Notes under the pieces: generated by a model
What the model saw: the letters and a program-made list of their open reading frames with translations, nothing else
Told to the model about the DNA's origin: nothing
The model's database searches: none
Part shown: piece by piece, positions 1 to 5,328 of the stretch
Layout: each line of letters begins with the position of its first letter
Numbering within the stretch: position 1 is the stretch's first letter
Program-made: the position numbers and the translations under genes
Assembly: GCA_964532875.1 (NCBI GenBank)
Contig: CAZHIZ010000219.1
Span: forward strand, 1-5,357
DNA: 5,357 nucleotides
Reading direction: 5' to 3'
DNA from: Caldithrix sp964532875
GTDB lineage: Bacteria > Calditrichota > Calditrichia > Calditrichales > Calditrichaceae

Positions 1-1247
1 ATGATCATGACCGTACGTGCCTTGTCCACATTCAAAATCGGCATGCCGTACAAAGGACTGGATTTGTCGGTTCGGGCGGCCGGATTAATTACGTCGTTGG
101 CCCCGATGACCAATGCCACATCCGTATTCTGGAATTCTTCGTTAATTTGATCCATCTCGTACAACATGTCGTAAGGTACGTCTGCTTCGGCCAACAATAC
201 ATTCATGTGGCCGGGCATACGGCCTGCCACGGGGTGAATAGCGTATTTTACCTCGATGCCTTTTTCGGTTAATAATTGATCCAATTCGTGCAGAACATGT
301 TGTGCCTGTGCCACAGCCAACCCGTAGCCGGGCACGATAATCACCGATTGGGCCGCTTCGAATACGGTGGCTGCATCTTCGGCCGTGTATTGGGCCACTT
401 CAGATTTATCTTTACGAGCTCCGGACGGACCGCCGTCCCCGGTACCCACAGCGCCAAAAAGTACATTGGCCAAAGAGCGATTCATGGCTTTGCACATGAT
501 ATTGGTGAGGATGATGCCCGAAGCGCCCACCAGAGCCCCACTGATGATCAATACATTGTTAGAAAGCACAAAACCGGTCATGGCTGCCGCCAATCCGGAG
601 TAGGAATTCAAAAGGGAAATAACAACAGGCATATCCGCTCCGCCAATGGGGATAACCGAAGTGATGCCTAATACCGTGGCCAGAGCGATGATGACCAACA
701 GAAAGGTTTGCAGTGTGGGGTTGTACACAAAAAAACCGCCCAAAATCAACGAGACGATCAATAGAAAGGCATTGGCAAATTTTTGTCCGGGAAAGGTGAT
801 CGGAGCACCGGTCATCAAACCCTGCAGTTTGGCATAGGCAATGACACTACCCACGAATGTCACCACTCCGATGAGCAAACTAAGTACCAGGGTAATTCGC
901 ACATCAATGGTCATGTGCGCGCCGGAGCGAATGTATTCCGAATAGGCTACCAGTGCCGAGGCAGCGCCACCGAAACCGTTGAATAAAGCCACCATTTGGG
1001 GCATGGCGGTCATTTCTACGGTTCGGGCGGCATACGCGCCAATAGCCGCACCGATGACCAAACCGGCTATGATGTAAGTGAAATCCAATATCTGTTTATC
1101 CAGCAAAGTTACGATGATGGCCATTAACATACCCACCATGGAAAGCAAATTGCCTTTTCGTGCCGTTTTGGGAGAGCCTAAATATTTCAAACCCAAGATG
1201 AAGAGAATGGCTGCCAGTAAATAAGTTAATTCCGTGATAACCTGCAT
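1..1247 (-). CDS. pntB: NAD(P) transhydrogenase beta subunit PntB (partial, C-terminus outside window)
   Basis: Membrane and NADP(H)-binding subunit of proton-translocating transhydrogenase, which drives hydride transfer from NADH to NADP+ with the proton gradient. I translated 415 codons from the ATG at 1247; the frame is open to the left edge, so about 50 C-terminal residues are missing compared with the usual 460-480. The N-terminal part has many hydrophobic helices (domain II), with VEMTAMPQMVALFNGFGG at 77-94 and IGGADMPVVISLLNSYSG near 201-218. Domain III follows, with VGTGDGGPSG (267-276), the NADP-site signature VPGYGLAVAQAQ (305-316), AGRMPGHMNVLLAEADVPYD (341-360), GAND (382-385) and NVDKAR (406-411). 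The start is set by AGGAGG seven bases upstream, and the ATG overlaps the pntAB stop by one base (TAATG), implying coupled translation. Position 90 is Asn where E. coli PntB has the channel histidine His91. Confidence 0.97.
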   Translation of the reverse strand, partial: MQVITELTYLLAAILFILGLKYLGSPKTARKGNLLSMVGMLMAIIVTLLDKQILDFTYIIAGLVIGAAIGAYAARTVEMTAMPQMVALFNGFGGAASALVAYSEYIRSGAHMTIDVRITLVLSLLIGVVTFVGSVIAYAKLQGLMTGAPITFPGQKFANAFLLIVSLILGGFFVYNPTLQTFLLVIIALATVLGITSVIPIGGADMPVVISLLNSYSGLAAAMTGFVLSNNVLIISGALVGASGIILTNIMCKAMNRSLANVLFGAVGTGDGGPSGARKDKSEVAQYTAEDAATVFEAAQSVIIVPGYGLAVAQAQHVLHELDQLLTEKGIEVKYAIHPVAGRMPGHMNVLLAEADVPYDMLYEMDQINEEFQNTDVALVIGANDVINPAARTDKSSPLYGMPILNVDKARTVMI

Positions 1248-1555
1248 TATGCCGCCTCCTTTGTTTTCTTGGCCTGTTTATCCTTTTTGAACATTTCCAG
1301 CATGCGGTCGGTAACCATGTAGCCGCCCACGACATTGATGGTTGCCGTAATCACGGCCAGTAGTCCTAAAATTTTAGCAATGTGCGAATGGCCGGCACCC
1401 GCGCTGATCAATGCGCCTACAATGGTAATGCCCGAAATGGCATTGGAACCGGACATGAGCGGCGTGTGTAAAAGCGGCGGGACTTTGGTGATCAGTTCAA
1501 AACCTACAAAAATGGCTAACACGAAAATGTACAGAGAAATCATAATGCCTTCCAT
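1247..1555 (-). CDS. pntAB: NAD(P) transhydrogenase alpha subunit, membrane part (alpha2)
   Basis: Small integral membrane subunit (102 aa) that supplies the alpha-chain helices of domain II, the proton channel, in three-subunit transhydrogenases. The family signature VPPLLHTPLMSGSNAISGI is at 25-43. Hydrophobic helices lie at about 6-22, 38-54 and 60-81, and a short lysine-rich tail (90-99) probably faces the cytoplasm. The length is normal for split alpha2 chains. The ATG lies one base after the pntAA stop, with GGAGG eight bases upstream inside the end of pntAA; its own stop shares a base with the pntB start. Residue 41 is Ser, in the NAIxG motif where Thermus and mycobacterial proteins carry a histidine. 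Two histidines (56, 58) sit in the loop after the second helix. Identification is firm from the motif and the gene order. Confidence 0.96.
   Translation of the reverse strand: MEGIMISLYIFVLAIFVGFELITKVPPLLHTPLMSGSNAISGITIVGALISAGAGHSHIAKILGLLAVITATINVVGGYMVTDRMLEMFKKDKQAKKTKEAA
1255..1260 (-). promoter_or_regulatory. Ribosome binding site of pntB inside the end of pntAB
   Basis: A perfect AGGAGG on the minus strand, seven bases before the pntB ATG at 1247 and inside the last codons of pntAB. Together with the TAATG overlap it fixes the pntB start and indicates coupled translation. Confidence 0.8.
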
Positions 1556-1556
1556 G

Positions 1557-2717
1557 TTATTTTCCTCCCTTTTCTAATACGGAAGCAACCCATTCGTTAA
1601 CAATTTTGCCTTGATGGGTAATACATGCTTTTTTGGTTATCTCATCTTCAAAATCAAGTTGTTCCTCACGGAACAGATGTTTGAATAAATTGGTTACGGT
1701 TTTGGCGTACAATTGACTGGCATGCACTGGAACGGTAGCCGGAATATTTACGGCTCCGATCACGGAAATACCGTGCTTTTCGATGGTTTTCCCGGCTTCG
1801 GTCAATGCGCAATTACCGCCTTGCTCGGCTGCCAAATCAATAATGATCGATCCGGGTGCCATTAGTTGAACCATTTCTTCCGTAATCAAAACGGGGGCCT
1901 TTTTACCGAATATTTGTGCCGTTGTAATCACCACATCCGTTTGTGGCAATCGGCCGGCAATCGCTTCCCGTTCTTTTTGCAGGAAGGCATCGGATTGCTC
2001 TTTGGCGTAGCCGCCTTCGGTTTCCACATCCTCTTCTGGCAGTTCCATTTCGATGAATTTGGCGCCTAAACTTTGCACCTGCTCTTTTACAGCCGGTCGC
2101 GGATCAAAGGCCTCGACCCGTGCCCCCAGGCGCTTGGCCGTGGCAATGGCCTGTAATCCGGCAACTCCCACCCCTAAAATTAAGACGTTAACCGGGGGAA
2201 TGGTACCGGCGGCGGTCATGAGCAGGGGAAACATTTTGCCCAGGCCATTGGCAGCCATCAAAACCGATTTATAGCCGGCAATATTGGCCATGGCACTTAA
2301 GGCGTCCATACTTTGGGCGCGGGAAATACGCGGTACAAATTCCATGGCAAAGGCCGTGACTTTTTTTGATTGCAAGATTTTAATCGTTTGGGCTTGTTGC
2401 AGCGGGGCTAAAAAACCGATCAAAACGGCACCTTCTTTAAGCATTTCTGCCTCGTGCCGTTTGGCCACCGGATGTTCTGAGGGCGGTTGAACTTTAAAAA
2501 TAACATCTGCCTGTTCATACAATGCGGGAGCATTATCCACAAGTAGAGCACCCGCTTTGCTGTAAGCTTCATCCGAATGAAACGCGGCCTGACCGGCTCC
2601 TTTTTCCACAAGGACTTCATGCCCCAGCTTACTTAAGGTCGATACCATTGCGGGAACAAGGGCCACACGGGTTTCACCCGCCTTAACTTCTTTGGGAATT
2701 CCGATTTTCAATGTCAT
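1557..2717 (-). CDS. pntAA: NAD(P) transhydrogenase alpha subunit, soluble NAD(H)-binding part (alpha1)
   Basis: Cytoplasmic domain I of transhydrogenase, which binds NAD(H) and passes hydride to NADP+ on PntB. It has 386 aa from the ATG, normal for a split alpha1 chain. The N-terminus KIGIPKEVKAGETRVALVP is typical of the alanine dehydrogenase/PntA fold. The RQD loop that contacts the nicotinamide is intact (R130, Q135, D138 in RISRAQSMD). TAAGTIPP precedes the Rossmann glycine motif GVGVAGLQA (182-190), with D205 at the end of the next strand. The mobile-loop Tyr is Y237 in GGYAKE, and IDLAAEQGGNC lies at 293-303. There is no membrane segment, as expected when the alpha chain is split. The ATG at 2717 is only one base from AGGAGG, while a TTG two codons later has ideal 7-base spacing and gives MKIGIPKE, so real translation may begin at 2711. 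First gene of the operon. Confidence 0.97.
   Translation of the reverse strand: MTLKIGIPKEVKAGETRVALVPAMVSTLSKLGHEVLVEKGAGQAAFHSDEAYSKAGALLVDNAPALYEQADVIFKVQPPSEHPVAKRHEAEMLKEGAVLIGFLAPLQQAQTIKILQSKKVTAFAMEFVPRISRAQSMDALSAMANIAGYKSVLMAANGLGKMFPLLMTAAGTIPPVNVLILGVGVAGLQAIATAKRLGARVEAFDPRPAVKEQVQSLGAKFIEMELPEEDVETEGGYAKEQSDAFLQKEREAIAGRLPQTDVVITTAQIFGKKAPVLITEEMVQLMAPGSIIIDLAAEQGGNCALTEAGKTIEKHGISVIGAVNIPATVPVHASQLYAKTVTNLFKHLFREEQLDFEDEITKKACITHQGKIVNEWVASVLEKGGK
1564..1570 (-). promoter_or_regulatory. Ribosome binding site of pntAB inside the end of pntAA
   Basis: AGGGAGG on the minus strand, with eight bases between GGAGG and the pntAB ATG at 1555. It lies within the last codons of pntAA, consistent with translational coupling. 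Confidence 0.75.
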
Positions 2718-2976
2718 TCCTCCTTAATTTTGAGACGTTAGATATGTATATCGCTTTTTGGGACGGAATTATTTCCAGGGTTTAAAATTGTTGGGGAAAA
2801 CTATATTCAGAATACGAATTTGTTTAATTACCATGTACTGCCTATTATTTAAATCCGTCAATTCCAAATTGAATTGGGCAAAAGATCAAATTATTGATTA
2901 AATCTTTTTTGAGATTAACGTGAAATAATTAACAAATATTTTAAACGAATCACTACGTTATTTTTCAATCGTAGTT
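2718..2976 (-). promoter_or_regulatory. Intergenic leader upstream of the pnt operon; no gene
   Basis: A 259-base AT-rich gap between the prenyltransferase stop and pntAA, long enough for the pnt operon to have its own promoter. On the minus strand there is a TTGACG box (2861-2856) without a good -10 partner, and a TATAGT box (2805-2800) without a good -35. A 6-bp inverted repeat, CAATTC/GAATTG (2859-2864 and 2871-2876, 6-base loop), overlaps the TTGACG box. A second AT-rich pairing is AAAAGAT/ATCTTTT (2880-2886 and 2902-2908). Just after the prenyltransferase stop is a weak stem, ACTACG/CGTAGT (2952-2957 and 2970-2975), with a 12-base loop and no proper T run. I see no convincing factor-independent terminator and cannot place the promoter with confidence. 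Confidence 0.35.
2719..2724 (-). promoter_or_regulatory. Strong ribosome binding site of pntAA that questions the ATG start
   Basis: AGGAGG on the minus strand lies one base before the ATG (2717-2715) but seven bases before an in-frame TTG (2711-2709). The two downstream genes of the operon have 7 and 8 bases between their GGAGG-type site and start codon. The spacing therefore favours TTG as the initiation codon, shortening the protein by two residues. Confidence 0.7.
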
Positions 2977-4527
2977 TTAAAATGTGCTACCCAGCCAATA
3001 AGCCAAACTCATTAAAAGACCGGTTAAAAAATGCACGCCGATGGTGCTCACGTTTACTCTCAATAATTCGTACGGAAGTTTTTGCCGATCGGCCTGGGGA
3101 TCGTTCCAGCGTTTTAACCATTCCTGCCCCCATTTGATCGCTCGAAAAGTTAATGGAGCGGGCAGTAAAGCGATGAATGCAAAGGGGGTGGAAAATTCGG
3201 GTTTAAAAAATCCGATAATGGCCAGCATAAAAATAAATCCGAAACCAATCACATTAAAAATTACATAAATTAAAAAAGGCTTTTCATACCAAATTTGATC
3301 ATGTTCAAAGGTAGCCAAACGAACGACCCAGGTATTTTTGCCTACCTGAGCATCGGCCTGTAAATCTTGAAATTGATTGATCCAAACTACCAACATAATC
3401 AGGATGGCAATGGGAATGGAAGCCAGCAAGGGTTTTTGCCAATGCCATAAAGCCAAATTGTTGTGGGTTAGAGGCTGGGTCAATACGAAATGAGTGCCCA
3501 AAACCATAATCGGCCCGAAACCGAGCGCAATGGAAAATTCACCGAGCCCCCGATAGCCCAATCGAAAAGGATCCCAGGTGTAAAAAGCGCCCAGTGCAAT
3601 GCCTAAAAAGCCCAGATAAATGAGCAGACTCTTTCCAAAATAGGCGCCGCTTACGGTTTTATTCAAATACAACCCGATGGCAATAGTTAACACAAAAGAA
3701 AGGATGGCTGCCCAGAGCACTTTGTAGGGCTTCAACAATCCGGCTTGAATGACCCGGCTGCCCCCGTTAAAAGGACTGAAATTTTGATTCATTTCATCAT
3801 TATTCGAAGTATGATCGAAATAGTCATTGGCTAAATTGGTTCCGGCATGGGCTAAAATCCCGCCGATTAAAATTAACCAAAACAATCCCCAATCCCAGGC
3901 AGCGCGCATGCCGGCATGGAACAAATCGCCCCAGGCAATAACGGCACCTAATAAAATCGGCACGATTGTGGCCGTAAAAAACGGGGCCCGTACGGCCCGA
4001 ATCCATAATTTAAGACGATTTAGGACATCGCTTAAACCGACGGCAAGTTCCGATGGGCGGTTTTGCGGAAATTCTATCTGTTCCTGCACGGCGGGCTCAG
4101 GCAAGGGCTCCTTTTTCCTGATGCGTAGGGGTTTTAATCGGTAATACCCGATGACTTTATTTTTAATCAGAAACGGATCATTTAAGAGCTCCGCCGGGGC
4201 GAGTCCGGCATCTAACAGAGCCTGACGGGCTTGCGTAATTTCCTTTTCGTCTTTTAAAGGATAACAACGTCCTTCAATGTGTAAAGATGGTGAATTAGCG
4301 GCGGGTACGGTTAACGCCTGAACTTGCGCATTTAAACGGATTTGCTCGGCCGCAGGTTCGGTATTAAAAGCCCAAAAAATTAGATCGTTGCCATCCTGCA
4401 CAAAATTTTTTAAAGTGGCATTACTCATGCCGTCCACCGAAGTGGAAATCATCAGGCGATTTGCCTGATGCAGGAGTTTTTTAATTTCCTCATTCCGGTG
4501 TACCGAATTTTTTTCGTGCATCGACAT
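2977..4527 (-). CDS. UbiA/MenA-family prenyltransferase with fused N-terminal pyridoxamine-oxidase-like (flavin split-barrel) domain
   Basis: A 516-aa membrane protein with two parts. Residues about 10-137 resemble the pyridoxamine 5'-phosphate oxidase/flavin split-barrel family: LMISTSVDGMSNATLKNF, a FWAFNTEPAAEQIR strand-helix, HIEGRCYPL and a closing strand GYYRLKPLRIR. A charged, proline-containing linker (about 138-165) follows. Residues about 170-516 are a UbiA-type prenyltransferase with about nine hydrophobic helices. The first Mg-diphosphate motif is NLANDYFDHTSNNDE (231-245), followed by GGSRVIQAGLL (255-265) and YRGLGEF (325-331); the second Asp motif is NQFQDLQADAQVGK (384-397, D388 and D392). 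These fit enzymes that transfer a polyprenyl chain to an aromatic acceptor, with 1,4-dihydroxy-2-naphthoate (menaquinone synthesis) the best guess. UbiA enzymes are usually near 300 aa, so the extra length is the fused domain. A weak GGTGA ribosome site lies four bases before this ATG, ten before an in-frame ATG at 4521. Other UbiA substrates remain possible. Confidence 0.88.
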   Translation of the reverse strand: MSMHEKNSVHRNEEIKKLLHQANRLMISTSVDGMSNATLKNFVQDGNDLIFWAFNTEPAAEQIRLNAQVQALTVPAANSPSLHIEGRCYPLKDEKEITQARQALLDAGLAPAELLNDPFLIKNKVIGYYRLKPLRIRKKEPLPEPAVQEQIEFPQNRPSELAVGLSDVLNRLKLWIRAVRAPFFTATIVPILLGAVIAWGDLFHAGMRAAWDWGLFWLILIGGILAHAGTNLANDYFDHTSNNDEMNQNFSPFNGGSRVIQAGLLKPYKVLWAAILSFVLTIAIGLYLNKTVSGAYFGKSLLIYLGFLGIALGAFYTWDPFRLGYRGLGEFSIALGFGPIMVLGTHFVLTQPLTHNNLALWHWQKPLLASIPIAILIMLVVWINQFQDLQADAQVGKNTWVVRLATFEHDQIWYEKPFLIYVIFNVIGFGFIFMLAIIGFFKPEFSTPFAFIALLPAPLTFRAIKWGQEWLKRWNDPQADRQKLPYELLRVNVSTIGVHFLTGLLMSLAYWLGSTF

Positions 4528-4559
4528 TTGTTCACCCGCTTTTGTTGTGATTTTTTTCT

Positions 4560-4591
4560 TAAATTTACATCGCGATGTTATTTATTACAAA
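4560..4591 (-). promoter_or_regulatory. Candidate promoter of the prenyltransferase gene
   Basis: On the minus strand TTTG (4591-4588) is followed after 20 bases by TAAATTTA (4567-4560). This resembles the Bacteroidetes promoter pattern of a TTTG box and TAnnTTTG, with only the last base of the second box wrong. Transcription would begin about 25-30 bases before the ATG at 4527. The surroundings are very AT-rich, so chance matches are likely, and the host phylum is not proven. Confidence 0.3.
4567..4578. promoter_or_regulatory. Perfect 12-bp palindrome, possible operator
   Basis: ACATCGCGATGT is its own reverse complement. It lies 39 bases upstream of the prenyltransferase start, and its GC-rich core stands out in a strongly AT-rich stretch. 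It sits between, and just touches, the two boxes of the candidate promoter, a position expected for the operator of a dimeric regulator. The regulator is unknown and not visible in the window. Confidence 0.4.
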
Positions 4592-4611
4592 ATAATTTTT
4601 TGCGATTTTCA

Positions 4612-4640
4612 TTTAAATATGGGGCACTAAGATTTATAAT
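4612..4640 (+). promoter_or_regulatory. Candidate sigma70-type promoter on the plus strand
   Basis: TTTAAA (4612-4617, 4 of 6 matches to TTGACA), exactly 17 bases, then a perfect TATAAT (4635-4640). Transcription would start near 4647 and run rightwards, away from the prenyltransferase, into the cluster of inverted repeats. No credible protein gene lies downstream. AT-rich DNA yields such matches by chance, but the spacing and perfect -10 make it worth noting. Confidence 0.4.
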
Positions 4641-4759
4641 TAAGGAAAAAATGAAAAATAAAAAGGAAACATCGACTTACTCGACCTAAATCCCTTCCCT
4701 AATCCAATAGAGAAACTATGCAAGTTTGTTTGAACTGAGAATTTTACGACGATCATTAA

Positions 4760-4787
4760 ATGAAATTTGTGAAAGTCTAAATTTCAT
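4760..4787. repeat. 9-bp perfect inverted repeat
   Basis: ATGAAATTT and AAATTTCAT are separated by ten bases (GTGAAAGTCT). The pairing is perfect over nine bases but AT-rich. It could be an RNA hairpin or a binding site for a dimeric protein. Confidence 0.55.
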
Positions 4788-4856
4788 GGCCGGAATTCCC
4801 CTTACTGCGAATTTCACAGGGAAGGGAGCCATGATATTTTCGAATAGCGCAGATTC

Positions 4857-4883
4857 GCGGGAGTCACCGGAATTGTGACCCGC
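4857..4883. repeat. Bulged GC-rich hairpin
   Basis: GCGG (4857-4860) pairs with CCGC (4880-4883) and GTCAC (4863-4867) with GTGAC (4875-4879), leaving a GA bulge and a 7-base loop. This is the most stable local stem in the intergenic region. It has no T run on either side, so it is not a standard terminator. Confidence 0.5.
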
Positions 4884-4980
4884 CCTGTGGATTGCAGGCT
4901 GGTTAAATGGAAAATAGGGGATACGGATCCAAACTATTGGAATAAACAGAAGAAATGGACAAGTGTCGTCGTCCGGCGAA

Positions 4981-5009
4981 TCCTTCCCTATGAGGGAAGG
5001 TGCCCGAGA
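4981..5009. repeat. 29-bp hairpin repeat, copy 1
   Basis: Identical over 29 bases to the segment at 5329-5357. It contains a perfect 8-bp inverted repeat, CCTTCCCT-ATG-AGGGAAGG (4982-5000), followed by TGCCCGAGA. It resembles dispersed REP-like palindromic elements in form. The flanks of the two copies differ on the left; on the right only this copy can be read further (GGCATAGCGTCGAAGG follows). Confidence 0.85.
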
Positions 5010-5046
5010 GGCATAGCGTCGAAGGTGGAAGGGTGCGAGAAGGACA

Positions 5047-5078
5047 AAAGATTAAAGATGAAAGATGAAAGATTAAAG
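5047..5078. repeat. Tandem 7-bp repeat (AAAGATK, about 4.6 copies)
   Basis: Four heptamers run head to tail, AAAGATT, AAAGATG, AAAGATG, AAAGATT, then AAAG. Copies differ only in the last base. In the plus frame they read as low-complexity Lys/Asp/Arg-rich peptide, which explains the spurious open frame here. Confidence 0.9.
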
Positions 5079-5083
5079 GGGGG

Positions 5084-5139
5084 GAATGATTGAATCGTTG
5101 AATAGGGAAATGGTTGAATGGTTGAACGGTTGAATGGGG
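5084..5139. repeat. Tandem 8-bp repeat (GAATGGTT-like, seven units)
   Basis: Seven octamers in register: GAATGATT, GAATCGTT, GAATAGGG, AAATGGTT, GAATGGTT, GAACGGTT, GAATGGGG. The third and last have drifted but keep the 8-base phase. It starts five bases after the 7-bp array with a different unit, so the two arose separately. Confidence 0.85.
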
Positions 5140-5181
5140 ATTGGTCCCGCAAGAGCGGCATCCAGCAAAAGGCGGGAGAAT

Positions 5182-5195
5182 TAGGAACTTGGAAC
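5182..5195. repeat. Two-copy 7-bp repeat (TAGGAAC/TTGGAAC)
   Basis: Two adjacent heptamers differing at one base. Weak alone, but it fits the tandem-repeat mosaic around it. Confidence 0.4.
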
Positions 5196-5214
5196 AGACC
5201 CGACAATTAATGAC

Positions 5215-5234
5215 TCTGCGGAAATCTGCGTGAA
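5215..5234. repeat. Two-copy 10-bp repeat (TCTGCG core)
   Basis: TCTGCGGAAA (5215-5224) is followed directly by TCTGCGTGAA (5225-5234). It is a third unit length in the same mosaic. I see no gene or start signal linked to it. Confidence 0.5.
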
Positions 5235-5328
5235 AACCTTCCCCGCCCCTCCCTGAAAATTTTGTAGGGATGGGTCAATGAGCATCGCAGTTTGTCGAAA
5301 TAATGGACATAATTCCACATACTGCATT

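Larger units (their letters stand above)
4691..4883 (+). other. Cluster of inverted repeats, possible structured RNA
   Basis: Downstream of the plus-strand promoter several complementary segments lie close together. There is a 10-bp pair TCCCTTCCCT/AGGGAAGGGA (4691-4700 and 4818-4827). Inside it is a 9-bp hairpin ATGAAATTT/AAATTTCAT (4760-4768 and 4779-4787, 10-base loop). A 7-bp pair TCATGGC/GCCATGA (4784-4790 and 4828-4834) would compete with the end of that hairpin. Further on is a 5-bp hairpin CGAAT/ATTCG (4841-4857). Last is a hairpin with GCGG/CCGC and GTCAC/GTGAC stems, a 2-base bulge and a 7-base loop (4857-4883). No U-run terminator is visible. It may be a non-coding RNA, a decayed mobile element, or chance; I recognise no known RNA family. 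Confidence 0.3.

Noticed and set aside
276..1577. Several plus-strand and alternate-frame open frames over the pnt genes (such as 276-671, 783-986, 1335-1577)
   Set aside because: They are antisense or shifted shadows of pntB and pntAB, whose own frames give unmistakable family motifs throughout.
1..2717. Possible frameshift between pntAA and pntAB that split a single E. coli-like alpha chain
   Set aside because: Each part has its own start, stop and ribosome site, and the lengths match the natural three-subunit transhydrogenases, so the split is genuine.
2952..2975. ACTACG/CGTAGT stem just after the prenyltransferase stop as a terminator
   Set aside because: Only six base pairs with a 12-base loop, and what follows on the minus strand is GATTCGTTTAAAA, not a clean T run.
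4651..4689. 12-codon plus-strand frame (MKNKKETSTYST) with AAGGA upstream
   Set aside because: Too short and A-rich to be credible as a gene. The AAGGA would lie at or before the predicted transcript start of the TATAAT promoter, so it may not be in the RNA.
4875..5093. 72-codon plus-strand open frame
   Set aside because: It overlaps the hairpin repeat and the AAAGATK array; the C-terminal KDERLKMKDERLK is just the repeat read as codons, and no ribosome site precedes it.
4988..5206. 72-codon minus-strand open frame
   Set aside because: It translates the 7- and 8-bp tandem repeats and the hairpin repeat into Ser/Phe/Pro-rich low-complexity peptide, with no ribosome site or family resemblance.
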